From the NCBI RefSeq assembly GCF_013388945.1, contig NZ_JACAEH010000021.1, positions 62,001 through 126,000 of the forward strand: 64,000 nucleotides of DNA, written 5' to 3'. Positions within the stretch are counted from its first letter, which is position 1. Each line of letters begins with the position of its first letter. A program made the position numbers and the translations under genes. The DNA comes from Nitrososphaera sp. GTDB lineage: Archaea > Thermoproteota > Nitrososphaeria > Nitrososphaerales > Nitrososphaeraceae. Below, in pieces: positions 8,334 to 16,827 of this stretch. The notes beneath the pieces are model-generated. The model searched no databases, was not told the DNA's origin, and saw only the letters and a list, made by a program, of their open reading frames with translations.

Positions 8334-8407
8334 GCCCTGACTTGGCTTCCGCCGTTATTAAACTGGCGGGGCAGAAGTTTAATAGCTGCGCCGGCGAAAG
8401 TGCGCTC

Positions 8408-8707
8408 ATGCCGTCGCCACTTTTAATGCAGGTGATATTTGACGGCATCTTTGTCACCGTCGTGGGCTCGATGGCGGCAGCGCTTACCACCGGGAGCTTT
8501 GTGCCCCAGCTTGTCAGGGCGCTCCGCACCAAGAGGATGCACGACGTCTCGCCGTACCTCATGGCGCTCTTTGCGTCTGGGACCAGCCTGTGGCTTGCCT
8601 ACGGCATCTTCCGCGACGACTGGGTGATAATAGGCGCAAACGCGACAGGCACCGCGCTCAACCTTGCGCTTCTCTATCTAAAGTACCGCTACAGGCGCTC
8701 GTCGTAG
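8408..8707 (+). CDS. SemiSWEET (MtN3/saliva) family transporter
   Basis: A three-helix half-transporter of 99 residues with the PQ-loop motif (TTGSFVPQLVRALRTKR) at the end of the first helix. A second helix follows at YLMALFASGTSLWLAYGI and a third at IIGANATGTALNLALLY. Bacterial SemiSWEETs dimerise to move sugars; the substrate here is unknown. The ATG at 8408 is preferred over the open frame upstream, which lacks family similarity. Its 3' end overlaps the convergent Cys-rich gene by 19 bases. Confidence 0.85.
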   Translation: MPSPLLMQVIFDGIFVTVVGSMAAALTTGSFVPQLVRALRTKRMHDVSPYLMALFASGTSLWLAYGIFRDDWVIIGANATGTALNLALLYLKYRYRRSS

Positions 8708-8892
8708 CTCTGCGAAAACGGGTTGGTGTGCTCTGCCTGATTGACAAGTGCGATAGTATTGCGCACAAGCTGGTACATGCTGTCGTGACACGCGCACGAG
8801 CAGATCCGCGTGACAATCGCCGGCTCGGCTCCTTCCTTGAAGAACCCCTTGCACACGCCGTGGTTGTTCTCCGTGCAGTCTGCCGACTTCAT
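8689..8892 (-). CDS. Small Cys/His-rich protein, 67 aa
   Basis: The protein contains CTENNHGVC and a compact CSCACHD cluster, which suggests metal binding. Unlike a zinc ribbon, its cysteines alternate (C-x-C-x-C-H). The ATG at 8892 (MKSADC) is preferred to 8916, because the TATA-like AATGCATTT region of the divergent gene lies there. Unknown function; it may be a thaumarchaeal lineage protein. Confidence 0.6.
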   Translation of the reverse strand: MKSADCTENNHGVCKGFFKEGAEPAIVTRICSCACHDSMYQLVRNTIALVNQAEHTNPFSQSYDERL

Positions 8893-8945
8893 CTGCAAGA
8901 ATATGCGCAAATGCATTTAAAAATCCTGCGCGGCAATGACTCTGC

Positions 8946-9143
8946 ATGGCAAAGAAAAAGGCCGACATAAAGGTCGACGGCAGCGCCTCGGTGTCCATGG
9001 GCGGAAAGTCCATCTCGATAAACGGTGACGCTCTTGTAGTGACAAACGAGTACGGCAACTCTGCAAGCTATGCCATAGGCGCGCACAGCTTTGACGCGCT
9101 CTGGTCGCAGCTGTGGCAGTTTGTGAAAGACAGCCAGCACTAG
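8946..9143 (+). CDS. Hypothetical protein, 65 aa
   Basis: A short soluble protein starting MAKKKADIKVDGSASVSM and ending FVKDSQH. The first half is predicted beta strand and the second half helix (SFDALWSQLWQFVKD). A TATA-like ATTTAAAAAT lies about 30 bases before the ATG, fitting a nearly leaderless transcript. No family was recognised. Confidence 0.7.
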   Translation: MAKKKADIKVDGSASVSMGGKSISINGDALVVTNEYGNSASYAIGAHSFDALWSQLWQFVKDSQH

Positions 9144-9178
9144 CCATATATCTTGGCGCAAGGAAAAACGGGTAGCCA

Positions 9179-10321
9179 GTGCTCGTAGACACCTTCAAGG
9201 CATCCCTCGACCCGTCGCTTTTCAAGCTCTACCGCAAGTATCTTTATTCAAGGCACAAGGCAACTTCCGAGCTGTCGCAGGCAGAAGTGGTGCACGAAGT
9301 CGCCAAGGAAAAGCTTGCCAAGATGGCCGACAAGTTCTGGAAAAACGAGTCCTACTTTGACCCCGGCCCGCAGCTTGAAGTAAAGGTGGCAGGGCATACC
9401 CTGAAAAGTCCGGTTGGGATGGCGGCCGGCTTTGACAAGGACTGCGAGATGCTTGCGCCCACCTCGTACGTTTTCGGGTACCTCAACCCTGGAAGTGTGC
9501 TTTTGAACGCAAGGGCAGGGAACCCGCAGCGCAGGGTCGCAGTCGACGACGAGAGGCAAGCCCTGATAAACGCGCAGGGGTATCCACACAAGGGCCTCGA
9601 CAACACCGTAAAGAACCTACGCAGGTTCGTGCAGAGCCCCCGGGGCCGCGCAAAAGTGCTGCTGAACTTTTCCGGCATCACCGAAACATACACGGAAGAC
9701 GCGGTGCTTGACGCATGCAGGGAGATAATCGAGCAGACTTCACCGTACGTCGATTTCGGGTTTGAGGAAAACCGCGCGTCGCCCAACACGGATTTCAACA
9801 AAAAGCTGCAGACGCCCGAGTTTACCAAGAAGATGATCGACCTCATGAACTCGCACGTTCCAAAACACCTGATAAAAGCGTCCAAGATTGTGCCCTATTC
9901 TTCATTGCCTCCGACAGACGACGAGCGCAGGGACAGGCTCAAATCGATAAAGGTGTTTTACGAAAACGGCGGCCAGGCAGTGGTTATAGGAAACACGCGG
10001 CCTGTCGACACTTCAAAGGACAAGCTCACAAAAGACTTTGTCCGGCCGGTAGCCGGTGAAAGCGGCAGGCCGCTCTTCCCCTACATGCTCAGGATGGTGC
10101 AAGACGTGCACAAGGAATTCCCCGACCTTGCCATAATAGCGTGCGGAGGGATATGGGACGGCAACGACGCCTGGCAGGCGATACAAAAGGGCGCGACGCT
10201 TGTCCAGCTCTACACGGCGCTGACTTTCAAGGGGTTTGGCGTCGTGAGGGAGCTGCACGACACCCTCAAGGAAAGGCTTGGTAGGGAGACCCTGCAGGGC
10301 TTGCTTGAGAAACGAACGTGA
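9179..10321 (+). CDS. pyrD: Dihydroorotate dehydrogenase (quinone-type)
   Basis: FMN enzyme oxidising dihydroorotate to orotate in pyrimidine synthesis. Family motifs include SPVGMAAGFDKD near residue 80, FEENRASPNT near 200, IACGGIWDG near 320 and GATLVQLYTAL near 340. The extra N-terminal helix and the 380-residue length fit class 2 (membrane, quinone-linked) enzymes better than class 1. In the central substrate loop the usual Asn-Ser pattern is less clear, so the exact class is inferred. The start is GTG, with a TATA-like CATATATC about 30 bases upstream. Confidence 0.8.
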   Translation: MLVDTFKASLDPSLFKLYRKYLYSRHKATSELSQAEVVHEVAKEKLAKMADKFWKNESYFDPGPQLEVKVAGHTLKSPVGMAAGFDKDCEMLAPTSYVFGYLNPGSVLLNARAGNPQRRVAVDDERQALINAQGYPHKGLDNTVKNLRRFVQSPRGRAKVLLNFSGITETYTEDAVLDACREIIEQTSPYVDFGFEENRASPNTDFNKKLQTPEFTKKMIDLMNSHVPKHLIKASKIVPYSSLPPTDDERRDRLKSIKVFYENGGQAVVIGNTRPVDTSKDKLTKDFVRPVAGESGRPLFPYMLRMVQDVHKEFPDLAIIACGGIWDGNDAWQAIQKGATLVQLYTALTFKGFGVVRELHDTLKERLGRETLQGLLEKRT

Positions 10322-10355
10322 AATCCCGAAACACACCCAGAAATTGTTGGAAAAA

Positions 10356-10392
10356 GTTTTATTTATCTTCAATTAATTTGCCTTTAAAAAGG
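10356..10392 (+). promoter_or_regulatory. AT-rich promoter of the radical SAM gene
   Basis: AAGTTTTATTTATC followed by TTTAAAAAGG lies in an otherwise G/C-rich context just before the TTG start at 10404. The first TATA-like element would place transcription start roughly 10-15 bases before the gene. Confidence 0.5.
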
Positions 10393-10403
10393 GATTAAGG
10401 TCG

Positions 10404-12131
10404 TTGTCAAAGCACCCCAAGGTAGTTCTTACTGCAGATCGCACGCTAATGTCTCCCTACAGGGGGATCTCACTTGCCTCGTTTTTTGGCTGCGCCCCGG
10501 CGCTTGACATGAACCGGAGCCATGACACGTTCCTCTACCGTGTGCTTGGAAACCAGGTCACTCCAAGGATACTTTTCGATTTTATCTGCAACCCGATTGA
10601 GCACACTAACGGCTACGCCAACTACGCGCCCTACGGCCTGAGGAAGGTTGAAGCGGCTCTGCTCCGTGACGGCTATGCACGCGAAGACGTCGTGGTGGCA
10701 CACCCTGACTACATCGAGCAGTTCATCGGCCCCGAGACCCAGGTCGTCGGGACCTACGAAATGGATCCGCTTGGCATGGGCCCGGTGACGATGACGTTCA
10801 CCTACGGGCGCAAGCAGCAGTCCTACGACGAGTTTTACAACGCAGACCTGCACCACAGGATATCTGCTGCGAAAAAGAGGACCGGTAGCAAGGCCAAAGT
10901 CATCGCAGGCGCCTCGGGCACGTGGCAGTACAACTACGACCCTGCCAAGATAGAGGAATACGACCTCTACGGCATTGTCGAGGGTGAGCTTGGCGGCATC
11001 GGCCCGGAGATAGATGGCGCGGCAGGCCCGTTCTTTGATGCCCTTATTGGAGGCGAGTTTGACATGGCAAATCCGTTCAAGAAGAGCCAGTTCAAGGTTG
11101 AGGTAAAGGAGTTTGTGAGAAGCGACAGGACCTACCACGGCAGGTTCATCCACTACTGGAACGAGCCATCTGTCGACGAGATTCCAAACATAGTCAACCC
11201 GAGCATGCACGGCATGATAGAGGTGATGCGCGGCTGCGGAAGGGGCTGCAAGTTCTGCGACGTGACCCTCAGGCCCCTGCGCTACTACCCGGTGGAGAAG
11301 GTCCAGAAGGAGATAGAGATAAACATGAAGTACGGCGGCCTGAAGAACGCCTGGGTGCATTCAGACGACATTTTCGTCTACGGCCTCAACCCGAGGACCA
11401 CGAAGAACATGCAGCCAAACCGCGAGGCCATCGAAGAGCTGTTCAAGGGCATCATGGCAACCGGCATCGAGCACACCAACCCGACGCACGGGACGCTTGC
11501 AGGCGCAATAGCCGACGAGCGCCTGATACCAAATGTGTCAAAGATAATCAAGTCGGGCCCGAACAACCACATCGGGATCCAGTGCGGATTTGAGACAGGA
11601 AGCATCAGGCTTATCGGCAAGTATGCTGACCGCAAGCTCTCGCCGTACAAGCCTGAAGAATGGCACTGGGTGGTCAAAAATGGCGTCAAGGTCTTCAACG
11701 AGTACTACTGGGTCCCGGCGTTCACGCTCATCATGGGCCTTGACAACGACGAGACCCCGGAGGACAGCTGGGAGACGATACGCCTCATCCACGAGCTCGA
11801 GACAGAGCAGCCAGATTCAAAGTTCACGGTAACGCCGCTGACATTCGTGCCGATAGGACTTTTGGAGAAGTCGGACTTTTACGACATCGGCAACACGATG
11901 GACCCGGCAAAGCTTGGCGTGATGTACAAGACCTGGCAGCACAACTTCAAGCACGGCATACAAAAGTTCATGGGCAAAGTCGGCAGGGACAACCCGATAA
12001 AGAACTGGTTCTTTACCCAGCTTGCAGGCACGCTTGGCGGGGTGCCCCTCACTGCCATGGAAAAGTACGCCCGCAGGAAGGGCCCAGAGCACGAGCGCGT
12101 GATAGAGAAGATAAAGGCGAGCTACTGGTAA
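10404..12131 (+). CDS. B12-binding-like radical SAM protein, possible Grs family
   Basis: A 575-residue radical SAM enzyme. The [4Fe-4S] motif is CGRGCKFC (C-x3-C-x2-C) near residue 280, after a long N-terminal region of the cobalamin-binding kind starting VVLTADRTLMSPY. Substrate and product are not shown by sequence. Thaumarchaea make crenarchaeol, and GDGT ring synthases (Grs) are archaeal B12-type radical SAM proteins of similar size and, as I recall, similar N-terminus, so membrane lipid cyclisation is a reasonable but unproven guess. The start is TTG and the gene has its own AT-rich promoter. Confidence 0.75.
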   Translation: MSKHPKVVLTADRTLMSPYRGISLASFFGCAPALDMNRSHDTFLYRVLGNQVTPRILFDFICNPIEHTNGYANYAPYGLRKVEAALLRDGYAREDVVVAHPDYIEQFIGPETQVVGTYEMDPLGMGPVTMTFTYGRKQQSYDEFYNADLHHRISAAKKRTGSKAKVIAGASGTWQYNYDPAKIEEYDLYGIVEGELGGIGPEIDGAAGPFFDALIGGEFDMANPFKKSQFKVEVKEFVRSDRTYHGRFIHYWNEPSVDEIPNIVNPSMHGMIEVMRGCGRGCKFCDVTLRPLRYYPVEKVQKEIEINMKYGGLKNAWVHSDDIFVYGLNPRTTKNMQPNREAIEELFKGIMATGIEHTNPTHGTLAGAIADERLIPNVSKIIKSGPNNHIGIQCGFETGSIRLIGKYADRKLSPYKPEEWHWVVKNGVKVFNEYYWVPAFTLIMGLDNDETPEDSWETIRLIHELETEQPDSKFTVTPLTFVPIGLLEKSDFYDIGNTMDPAKLGVMYKTWQHNFKHGIQKFMGKVGRDNPIKNWFFTQLAGTLGGVPLTAMEKYARRKGPEHERVIEKIKASYW

Positions 12132-12164
12132 GGGTTATAGCGCACAGGCGCGCAAAAGCCGGCC

Positions 12165-12470
12165 GTGCGCGAGGACTTTTTCGAAGTCGACAGGCTTGTC
12201 GAGGAGCACGCCAAGCTCTACTCGACTGCATGCGCGACTGCTTGGTTCCGGATAGAGAAGAAGAAGCCAAGCCTCGAAGAGTACCGCGCAAAGGTAGCCG
12301 AGTTCATGAAGCACTTTGAATACACCATCTCGACCTTCCCATCGACGCCTGACGCAGAAAAGTTCAAGGAGCACGCCAGAAAGGCGCTTGAGGCAGAAAT
12401 AGCAAAGGTGCTTGCCGGCCAGAACAAGGACGTGGAAAAGCGCCACAAGTATTTCGTAGACTATTCCTAG
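12165..12470 (+). CDS. Hypothetical helical protein, 101 aa
   Basis: Mostly charged helix, for example VDRLVEEHAKLYSTAC and KFKEHARKALEAEIAKVL. There is no membrane segment and no recognised family. It has a GTG start 33 bases after the radical SAM stop and could be co-transcribed with it. It ends in a 4-base convergent overlap with the HD hydrolase gene. Confidence 0.7.
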   Translation: MREDFFEVDRLVEEHAKLYSTACATAWFRIEKKKPSLEEYRAKVAEFMKHFEYTISTFPSTPDAEKFKEHARKALEAEIAKVLAGQNKDVEKRHKYFVDYS

Positions 12471-13093
12471 ATCTCTTTTGCAAGCTGCCCGATGAACTGA
12501 CGCATGAACCTGGTGCGCTCTTTGGCGACTTTTCTGGCGGTCTTTGTGTGGAGCGTGTTTTGCAGGTTCAAAAGCTTTGCCTGGAAATGGTCAAGCGTCC
12601 AGACCGTGTCGTCGGGCTCCCTGCTCGACTTCCAGAAAGGGTCGCCGGGGTTGTAGAACTTGCGGTTTTCAGAGCCCCCGACGCTGAACGTGCGCGCAAT
12701 CCCTATGGCGCCAAGCGCATCCAGCCTGTCTGCGTCCTGCAGTATCTTGGCTTCAAGCGTGACTGGCCTTATCCTCTTTGAGTAGCTATGCGTCCTGATG
12801 CAGTAGCTGACTTTGTCTATCGTAGCCTTGGGCCAGCCGCGCTTTTCGAGTATCTTTTCTGCAATGTCGGCGCTGTCGTCTGCAGACTTGGACCTCTTGG
12901 CGCTCCCCTTCGGGTACACGACGAGGTCGTGCAGGAGGACAGCCGCAAGGAGCACCTTCATGTCGGCGCCCTCCTCCTCGCCTATCTTTTGCGCGTTCTT
13001 GTAGACCCGCATGATGTGCTCAAAGTCGTGGCCGGGGTCGCGGCCTTCAAGCATCTTTTCAACCTGTCGCCGGAGGTCGTCGAGCATCGGCAC
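12467..13093 (-). CDS. HD-domain phosphohydrolase
   Basis: Metal-dependent phosphohydrolase of the HD superfamily (YedJ/PqqF-like size, 208 aa). Metal ligands appear in HDFEH (near 22-26), LLHD (about 54-57) and the DADRLDALG stretch (near 118), the last being typical of HDIG-type proteins. The natural substrate is unknown and could be a nucleotide. It is convergent with the preceding hypothetical gene and overlaps it by 4 bases. Confidence 0.85.
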   Translation of the reverse strand: MPMLDDLRRQVEKMLEGRDPGHDFEHIMRVYKNAQKIGEEEGADMKVLLAAVLLHDLVVYPKGSAKRSKSADDSADIAEKILEKRGWPKATIDKVSYCIRTHSYSKRIRPVTLEAKILQDADRLDALGAIGIARTFSVGGSENRKFYNPGDPFWKSSREPDDTVWTLDHFQAKLLNLQNTLHTKTARKVAKERTRFMRQFIGQLAKEI

Positions 13094-13165
13094 AGCTAGC
13101 AGTAAATGGAGTATTAAGCAGTTGCTAAAGAGAAAATGAAAAGGAAAAAGGGGGAGCTTGCGCTC

Positions 13166-13723
13166 TTAGATAACCTGCCACGGTCTTGTCGCGAAGGTTA
13201 CGCCGAGGCCAGCGCCGATGAGTATACATTGGTAGACAATGTTACCATACGGGATTGGCTTCAGTATTGGCTCACCTGTGACGACCACCGTCTGTCCCCT
13301 GCCCAGACCCGGACCGATGTGCTCAACGTTGAGCTGCGTGTGGACGTGGTAAGTCGCTGGTTCAAGCGCCTTGACAGTTATGGCGTAGTCCACTGTCGCA
13401 CCTGCCGGGATGTCGAAGATGTTGCCTGGCGGGTCTCTTGCGAGGAACTCCCATCTGTTGCCAGCGTTTTCAGATTCGCTGAACAGAGAGAGCCAGCCCC
13501 TGAGGTCCCTGTTGACCAAGCTCTTCAGTTGACCACTTACGGTGAGCTCTTCGCCTGTCTGGAGGGTGTTGTCGGAGAACTGCTCGTTGTCAATCCTTAC
13601 GAACCTGCTTTGCAGCTGCGCCTGAACACCGTGCGCATCGGCTGCAGGTAAGTAGGCGACGACTGCAGACAGCACCATGACCGTTGCAAGAGCCGTTACG
13701 ATCAATGTCTTGCTTTGCATCAT
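13166..13723 (-). CDS. amoB: Ammonia monooxygenase subunit B
   Basis: Periplasm-like (pseudoperiplasmic) copper subunit of archaeal ammonia monooxygenase, the first enzyme of ammonia oxidation. The signal peptide is cleaved after AADA, leaving His31 as the mature N-terminus. With His126 and His128 in TYHVHTQ, this reproduces the copper site known from particulate methane monooxygenase (His33, His137, His139). A C-terminal membrane helix follows. Archaeal AmoB is short (185 aa here) and lacks the second cupredoxin domain of bacterial forms. No amoA, amoC or amoX is nearby. Two ATGs are in tandem, and the first is used. Confidence 0.95.
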   Translation of the reverse strand: MMQSKTLIVTALATVMVLSAVVAYLPAADAHGVQAQLQSRFVRIDNEQFSDNTLQTGEELTVSGQLKSLVNRDLRGWLSLFSESENAGNRWEFLARDPPGNIFDIPAGATVDYAITVKALEPATYHVHTQLNVEHIGPGLGRGQTVVVTGEPILKPIPYGNIVYQCILIGAGLGVTFATRPWQVI

Positions 13724-13754
13724 ATCCCTCTATCTTAGGCATACCAGAAAGAAC

Positions 13755-13767
13755 AAAGATATATACT
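13755..13767 (-). promoter_or_regulatory. amoB TATA box
   Basis: On the minus strand the sequence reads AGTATATATCTTT, about 32 bases before the amoB ATG. It predicts a transcription start close to 13735 and a very short leader. This is the best-looking TATA box in its neighbourhood, in line with the very high expression known for amo genes. Confidence 0.65.
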
Positions 13768-13842
13768 TTTTCGCTCCTGATTGCGCTTCTCTTGCACTGC
13801 AATGCTAATTAGTCAGCAAAGGGCGTCTTTTGTCAGACAGTC

Positions 13843-14820
13843 TTGGAAGAGGAAAGCTCGCGCCTTGCACTCACCGCAATAGAGGAGATAGGTCCGGCCA
13901 CAGAGAAGCGCCTAAAGGCGGCAGGATTTCGCTCTATAAAGGACCTGCTTGTGAGGGGTCCCGTCGATGTCGCAGAGGCTACGGGCATGGAGATGGACGA
14001 GTCTGTCGAGATATGCAACAAGGCCAGGATGGTACTTGAAGAGCTTGGCGTCATTGACAAAAGCTTTGTCACCGCCACGAGCCTGTACGAGCGCCGCAAG
14101 GAAGGCCAGAGGATATCAACCGGCGCTAGGAACTTTGACGACCTGCTTGGCGGCGGCATCGAGACTAGGGCCGTGACCGAAGTCTATGGCGAGTTTGGCA
14201 CTGGTAAGACGCAGCTGTGTCACACGCTGTGCGTGATGGTCCAGCAGGGCAGGTCGCAGGGCGGCCTTTCAGGCAAGGCGCTTTACATAGACACTGAAAA
14301 CACGTTCCGGCCCGAGCGCATCGTTTCAATAGCGCAAGCCCGCGGGCTTGACCACGAAAAGGCGCTTGAAAACGTCATAGTTGCAAAGGCGTACAACAGC
14401 GCCCACCAGGAGCTGATAATCGAAGAGACCGGGCCTGTTATAGAGGAGCAGGGGATAAAGCTTGTAGTCGTCGACTCTGCCGTTGCGCACTACAGGGCAG
14501 AGTTTCTGGGCAGGGCGACGCTTTCGGAGCGCCAGCAGCGCCTCAACAAGTTCATGCACGTGCTGGTCAGGCTGGCAGAGACATACGAGGTGGCAGTGGT
14601 TGTTACGAACCAGATCCAGTCGTCGCCGGACGCGTACTTTGGCGACGCGGCAAGGCCGACCGGCGGAAACGTGGTGGCGCACACCAGCACCTACAGGATA
14701 TACCTGAAGCGCTCGTCGGGCAAGAACCGCATAGCAAGGATGGTTGACAGCCCGTACCACGCAGAGCGGGAGATATTGTTCACGCTTGCGGACAAGGGCA
14801 TAGCCGACGTCGGAGACTAG
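13843..14820 (+). CDS. radA: DNA repair and recombination protein RadA
   Basis: Archaeal RecA/Rad51 recombinase forming filaments on single-stranded DNA. It has an N-terminal helix-hairpin-helix domain (about 8-65), Walker A GEFGTGKTQ (116-124), Walker B LVVVDS (near 213) and the L2-region motif VVTNQIQSSPD. The length of 325 aa is normal. The start is TTG. It is divergent from amoB. Confidence 0.95.
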   Translation: MEEESSRLALTAIEEIGPATEKRLKAAGFRSIKDLLVRGPVDVAEATGMEMDESVEICNKARMVLEELGVIDKSFVTATSLYERRKEGQRISTGARNFDDLLGGGIETRAVTEVYGEFGTGKTQLCHTLCVMVQQGRSQGGLSGKALYIDTENTFRPERIVSIAQARGLDHEKALENVIVAKAYNSAHQELIIEETGPVIEEQGIKLVVVDSAVAHYRAEFLGRATLSERQQRLNKFMHVLVRLAETYEVAVVVTNQIQSSPDAYFGDAARPTGGNVVAHTSTYRIYLKRSSGKNRIARMVDSPYHAEREILFTLADKGIADVGD

Positions 14821-14855
14821 ACTTAAATTAAGGCTTTTGCGCTTGCATACTGAAT

Positions 14856-15155
14856 ATGCCAAGATCGCACGGCACGCGCAGGAAAGCCCGCTCAATCCTG
14901 ACAAAGGACAACGTGGTCAGGGGCATATCGTACCTGCTTCACGATTACAAGGTTGGCGACAAGGTCATCGTCGATGTCGACCCGAGGGAGCATTCGACTA
15001 CCCCGCACAGGCGCTTCCACGGCAGGATAGGTGTGATAACCGAAGTCCGCAAGCGCACGCTAAAGGTGTCCGTTATGTTTGGCGACAAGGAAAAGTTCCT
15101 CCAGACCCGGCTGAACCACGTAAAGCCATTGTCGGCGCCGGAGGCAAAGGCATGA
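14856..15155 (+). CDS. rpl21e: 50S ribosomal protein L21e
   Basis: Archaeal/eukaryotic large-subunit protein of 99 residues. It is recognisable from the MPRSHGTRRKARSIL start and the HRRFHGRIGVITEVRKR core. The stop overlaps the rpoF start in ATGA, so translation is coupled. It heads the cluster L21e-RpoF-DUF655-KsgA, which is conserved in archaea. Confidence 0.95.
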   Translation: MPRSHGTRRKARSILTKDNVVRGISYLLHDYKVGDKVIVDVDPREHSTTPHRRFHGRIGVITEVRKRTLKVSVMFGDKEKFLQTRLNHVKPLSAPEAKA

Positions 15156-15487
15156 CAGAGACACTAAAGCGGGAGATCATCACGACAGCCCAGGTTAAGG
15201 ACATACTGGGAGAGGTCAAGGCCGACGACATGGATCAGATCCAGCGCTGGACCTTTGACTATGTTACAAAGTTCGCCAAGACCGAGGGCAAGAAGGCGCA
15301 AAAGATGGTCAAAAAGCTGGTCGAAGAATGCGACCTGACCCAGGAAGAGGCAGTCGAGGTCGTCAATGTTATGCCGACCACGCTTGAGGAGCTCCGCGCT
15401 TTTACGTTTGGCTGGAAGAAACTGATACTCACAGAGACTCTTGAAAAGATTCTTGCCATCCTGAAGGCCGACAGCGAAGATAAATAG
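15152..15487 (+). CDS. rpoF: RNA polymerase subunit F (Rpb4)
   Basis: A 111-residue stalk subunit that pairs with RpoE (Rpb7). It contains the helical HRDC-like segments seen in archaeal F subunits (MVKKLVEECDLTQEEAVEVVN and the TLEELRAF region). The ATG is at 15152, overlapping the L21e stop by 4 bases. The frame is open far upstream, but that part is the shadow of L21e. Confidence 0.9.
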   Translation: MTETLKREIITTAQVKDILGEVKADDMDQIQRWTFDYVTKFAKTEGKKAQKMVKKLVEECDLTQEEAVEVVNVMPTTLEELRAFTFGWKKLILTETLEKILAILKADSEDK

Positions 15488-15516
15488 CCTGCACAACATT
15501 ATAGGTCGGATACAGA

Positions 15517-16128
15517 TTGTCAGGAGCACCACCGCAGGATCCGGGCCATACCCATTCTAGGGAGGCCGGCCACGAACACGGCCAGAGAAAGTACGAGGAG
15601 TACGCCTACGTGCTCGACTACACCCCCCGAGGGAAATCGACCACCGTCCGGGGCAGGGAGGGAGTCATAGTCCAGGCAATAGGTGAGGAGCGCCTGACTC
15701 TTTTGGAGCTTTTGGGCGTGCAGAATTCCACCTTCGAGGTTGGCGAGCGCCTGTACATAGGAAGGGAGGGCCGCGACAAGGTCATGAGCGTGCTTGGGCG
15801 CATGGACTACAACGACGTCACCCAGTCTGCAAAGAACGAGCTTCCGACCATCGTCGAAAAGGTGGTGCTTGCAAACGAGAAGCGATTCGTGGAATACATC
15901 AACATGTCGCAGCCGATAACGCCGCGCATCCACGCGCTGGAGCTGATACCGGGCATCGGAAAAACGTACATGATGACGATAATAAAAGAGCGGGAGAAAA
16001 AGCCGTTTGAAAGCTTTGCAGACCTCCAGACCCGGGTGGGCGTGCGCGAGCCTGCAAAGCTGATAGCAAAGAGGATAATCGAAGAGATAATGGGCCAGGC
16101 CCGCATGAACCTCTTCGTGCGAAAGTAA
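15517..16128 (+). CDS. DUF655 family nucleic acid-binding protein
   Basis: Archaeal protein with an OB-like first half (YAYVLDYTPRG...GVIVQAIGEERLTLLEL) and a C-terminal helix-hairpin-helix repeat (LELIPGIGKTYM and FADLQTRV). The His-rich N-terminus HTHSREAGHEHGQ is unusual. Its function is not established, but it is nearly always located between rpoF and ksgA, which suggests a role in translation or rRNA maturation. The start is TTG. Confidence 0.85.
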   Translation: MSGAPPQDPGHTHSREAGHEHGQRKYEEYAYVLDYTPRGKSTTVRGREGVIVQAIGEERLTLLELLGVQNSTFEVGERLYIGREGRDKVMSVLGRMDYNDVTQSAKNELPTIVEKVVLANEKRFVEYINMSQPITPRIHALELIPGIGKTYMMTIIKEREKKPFESFADLQTRVGVREPAKLIAKRIIEEIMGQARMNLFVRK

Positions 16129-16827
16129 TTGCCCCGAACCAGGACACAGAGGCTGGGCCAGCATTTCCTTGCAGACAGGTCTGTGCTTGAAAAGATAGTA
16201 CAGGCTTGCGGATTGCGCAGGACCGAAACGGTTTGCGAAGCAGGGACTGGAACCGGCGTCCTGACAAAAGAGCTGTGCAAGTATGCCGGGCGCGTCCTGT
16301 CGTACGAGGTTGACAGGGAGCTTTTCGCCCGCGCAAGGAGGATGGAGATCCCTAACCTGGAGCTCGTCAACAGGAACCTTTTCAGAGAAGACGTCAAATT
16401 TGACGTGTTTGTCTCAAACCTGCCATATTCCAAAAGCCGCGACGCGTTCGAGTGGCTGGTCTCTCGAAAGTTTGACAGGGCGATAGTCATGGTGCAAAAA
16501 GAGTTTGCAGAAAAGCTCCTTGCAAGGCCGGGCGAAAAAAACTACCGTGCGATAACCGCGATTGCGTCTTATTGTTTTTCAATAGAGCCGCTTTTTGACG
16601 TGGGCGCCGAAGCGTTTGAGCCACGGCCAAAGGTCGCATCAACTGTGCTGAGGGCAAAACAGGTCCGCGTTGTAAGCAAGCAGCAGATACGCAAGGCAAA
16701 CCTGCTCTTTTCAAAAAGGAACAAAAAGGCGTCGGCTGTTGCGGCAAAAATGGGCGTCAGCGCAGACTTTGGGCAACGACGCATCTGCCAGCTCGGGCCG
16801 GCTGAAATAATGGAGCTTGCCCTGTGA
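16129..16827 (+). CDS. ksgA: rRNA adenine dimethyltransferase KsgA/Dim1
   Basis: SAM-dependent enzyme that dimethylates two adjacent adenines in the 16S rRNA 3' loop. It starts with the classic RLGQHFLADRSVLEKI segment. The SAM motif EAGTGTGVLT is near 37-46 and the catalytic motif is NLPYS (near 102-106). The TTG start directly follows the DUF655 stop without a gap. Confidence 0.92.
   Translation: MPRTRTQRLGQHFLADRSVLEKIVQACGLRRTETVCEAGTGTGVLTKELCKYAGRVLSYEVDRELFARARRMEIPNLELVNRNLFREDVKFDVFVSNLPYSKSRDAFEWLVSRKFDRAIVMVQKEFAEKLLARPGEKNYRAITAIASYCFSIEPLFDVGAEAFEPRPKVASTVLRAKQVRVVSKQQIRKANLLFSKRNKKASAVAAKMGVSADFGQRRICQLGPAEIMELAL

Noticed and set aside
10470..11360. 296-aa minus-strand open frame opposite the radical SAM gene
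   Set aside because: Antisense of a strongly conserved enzyme, with low-complexity shadow composition and no family match.
13136..13651. 171-aa plus-strand frame covering amoB
   Set aside because: Antisense of amoB, whose copper ligands and signal peptide are unambiguous.
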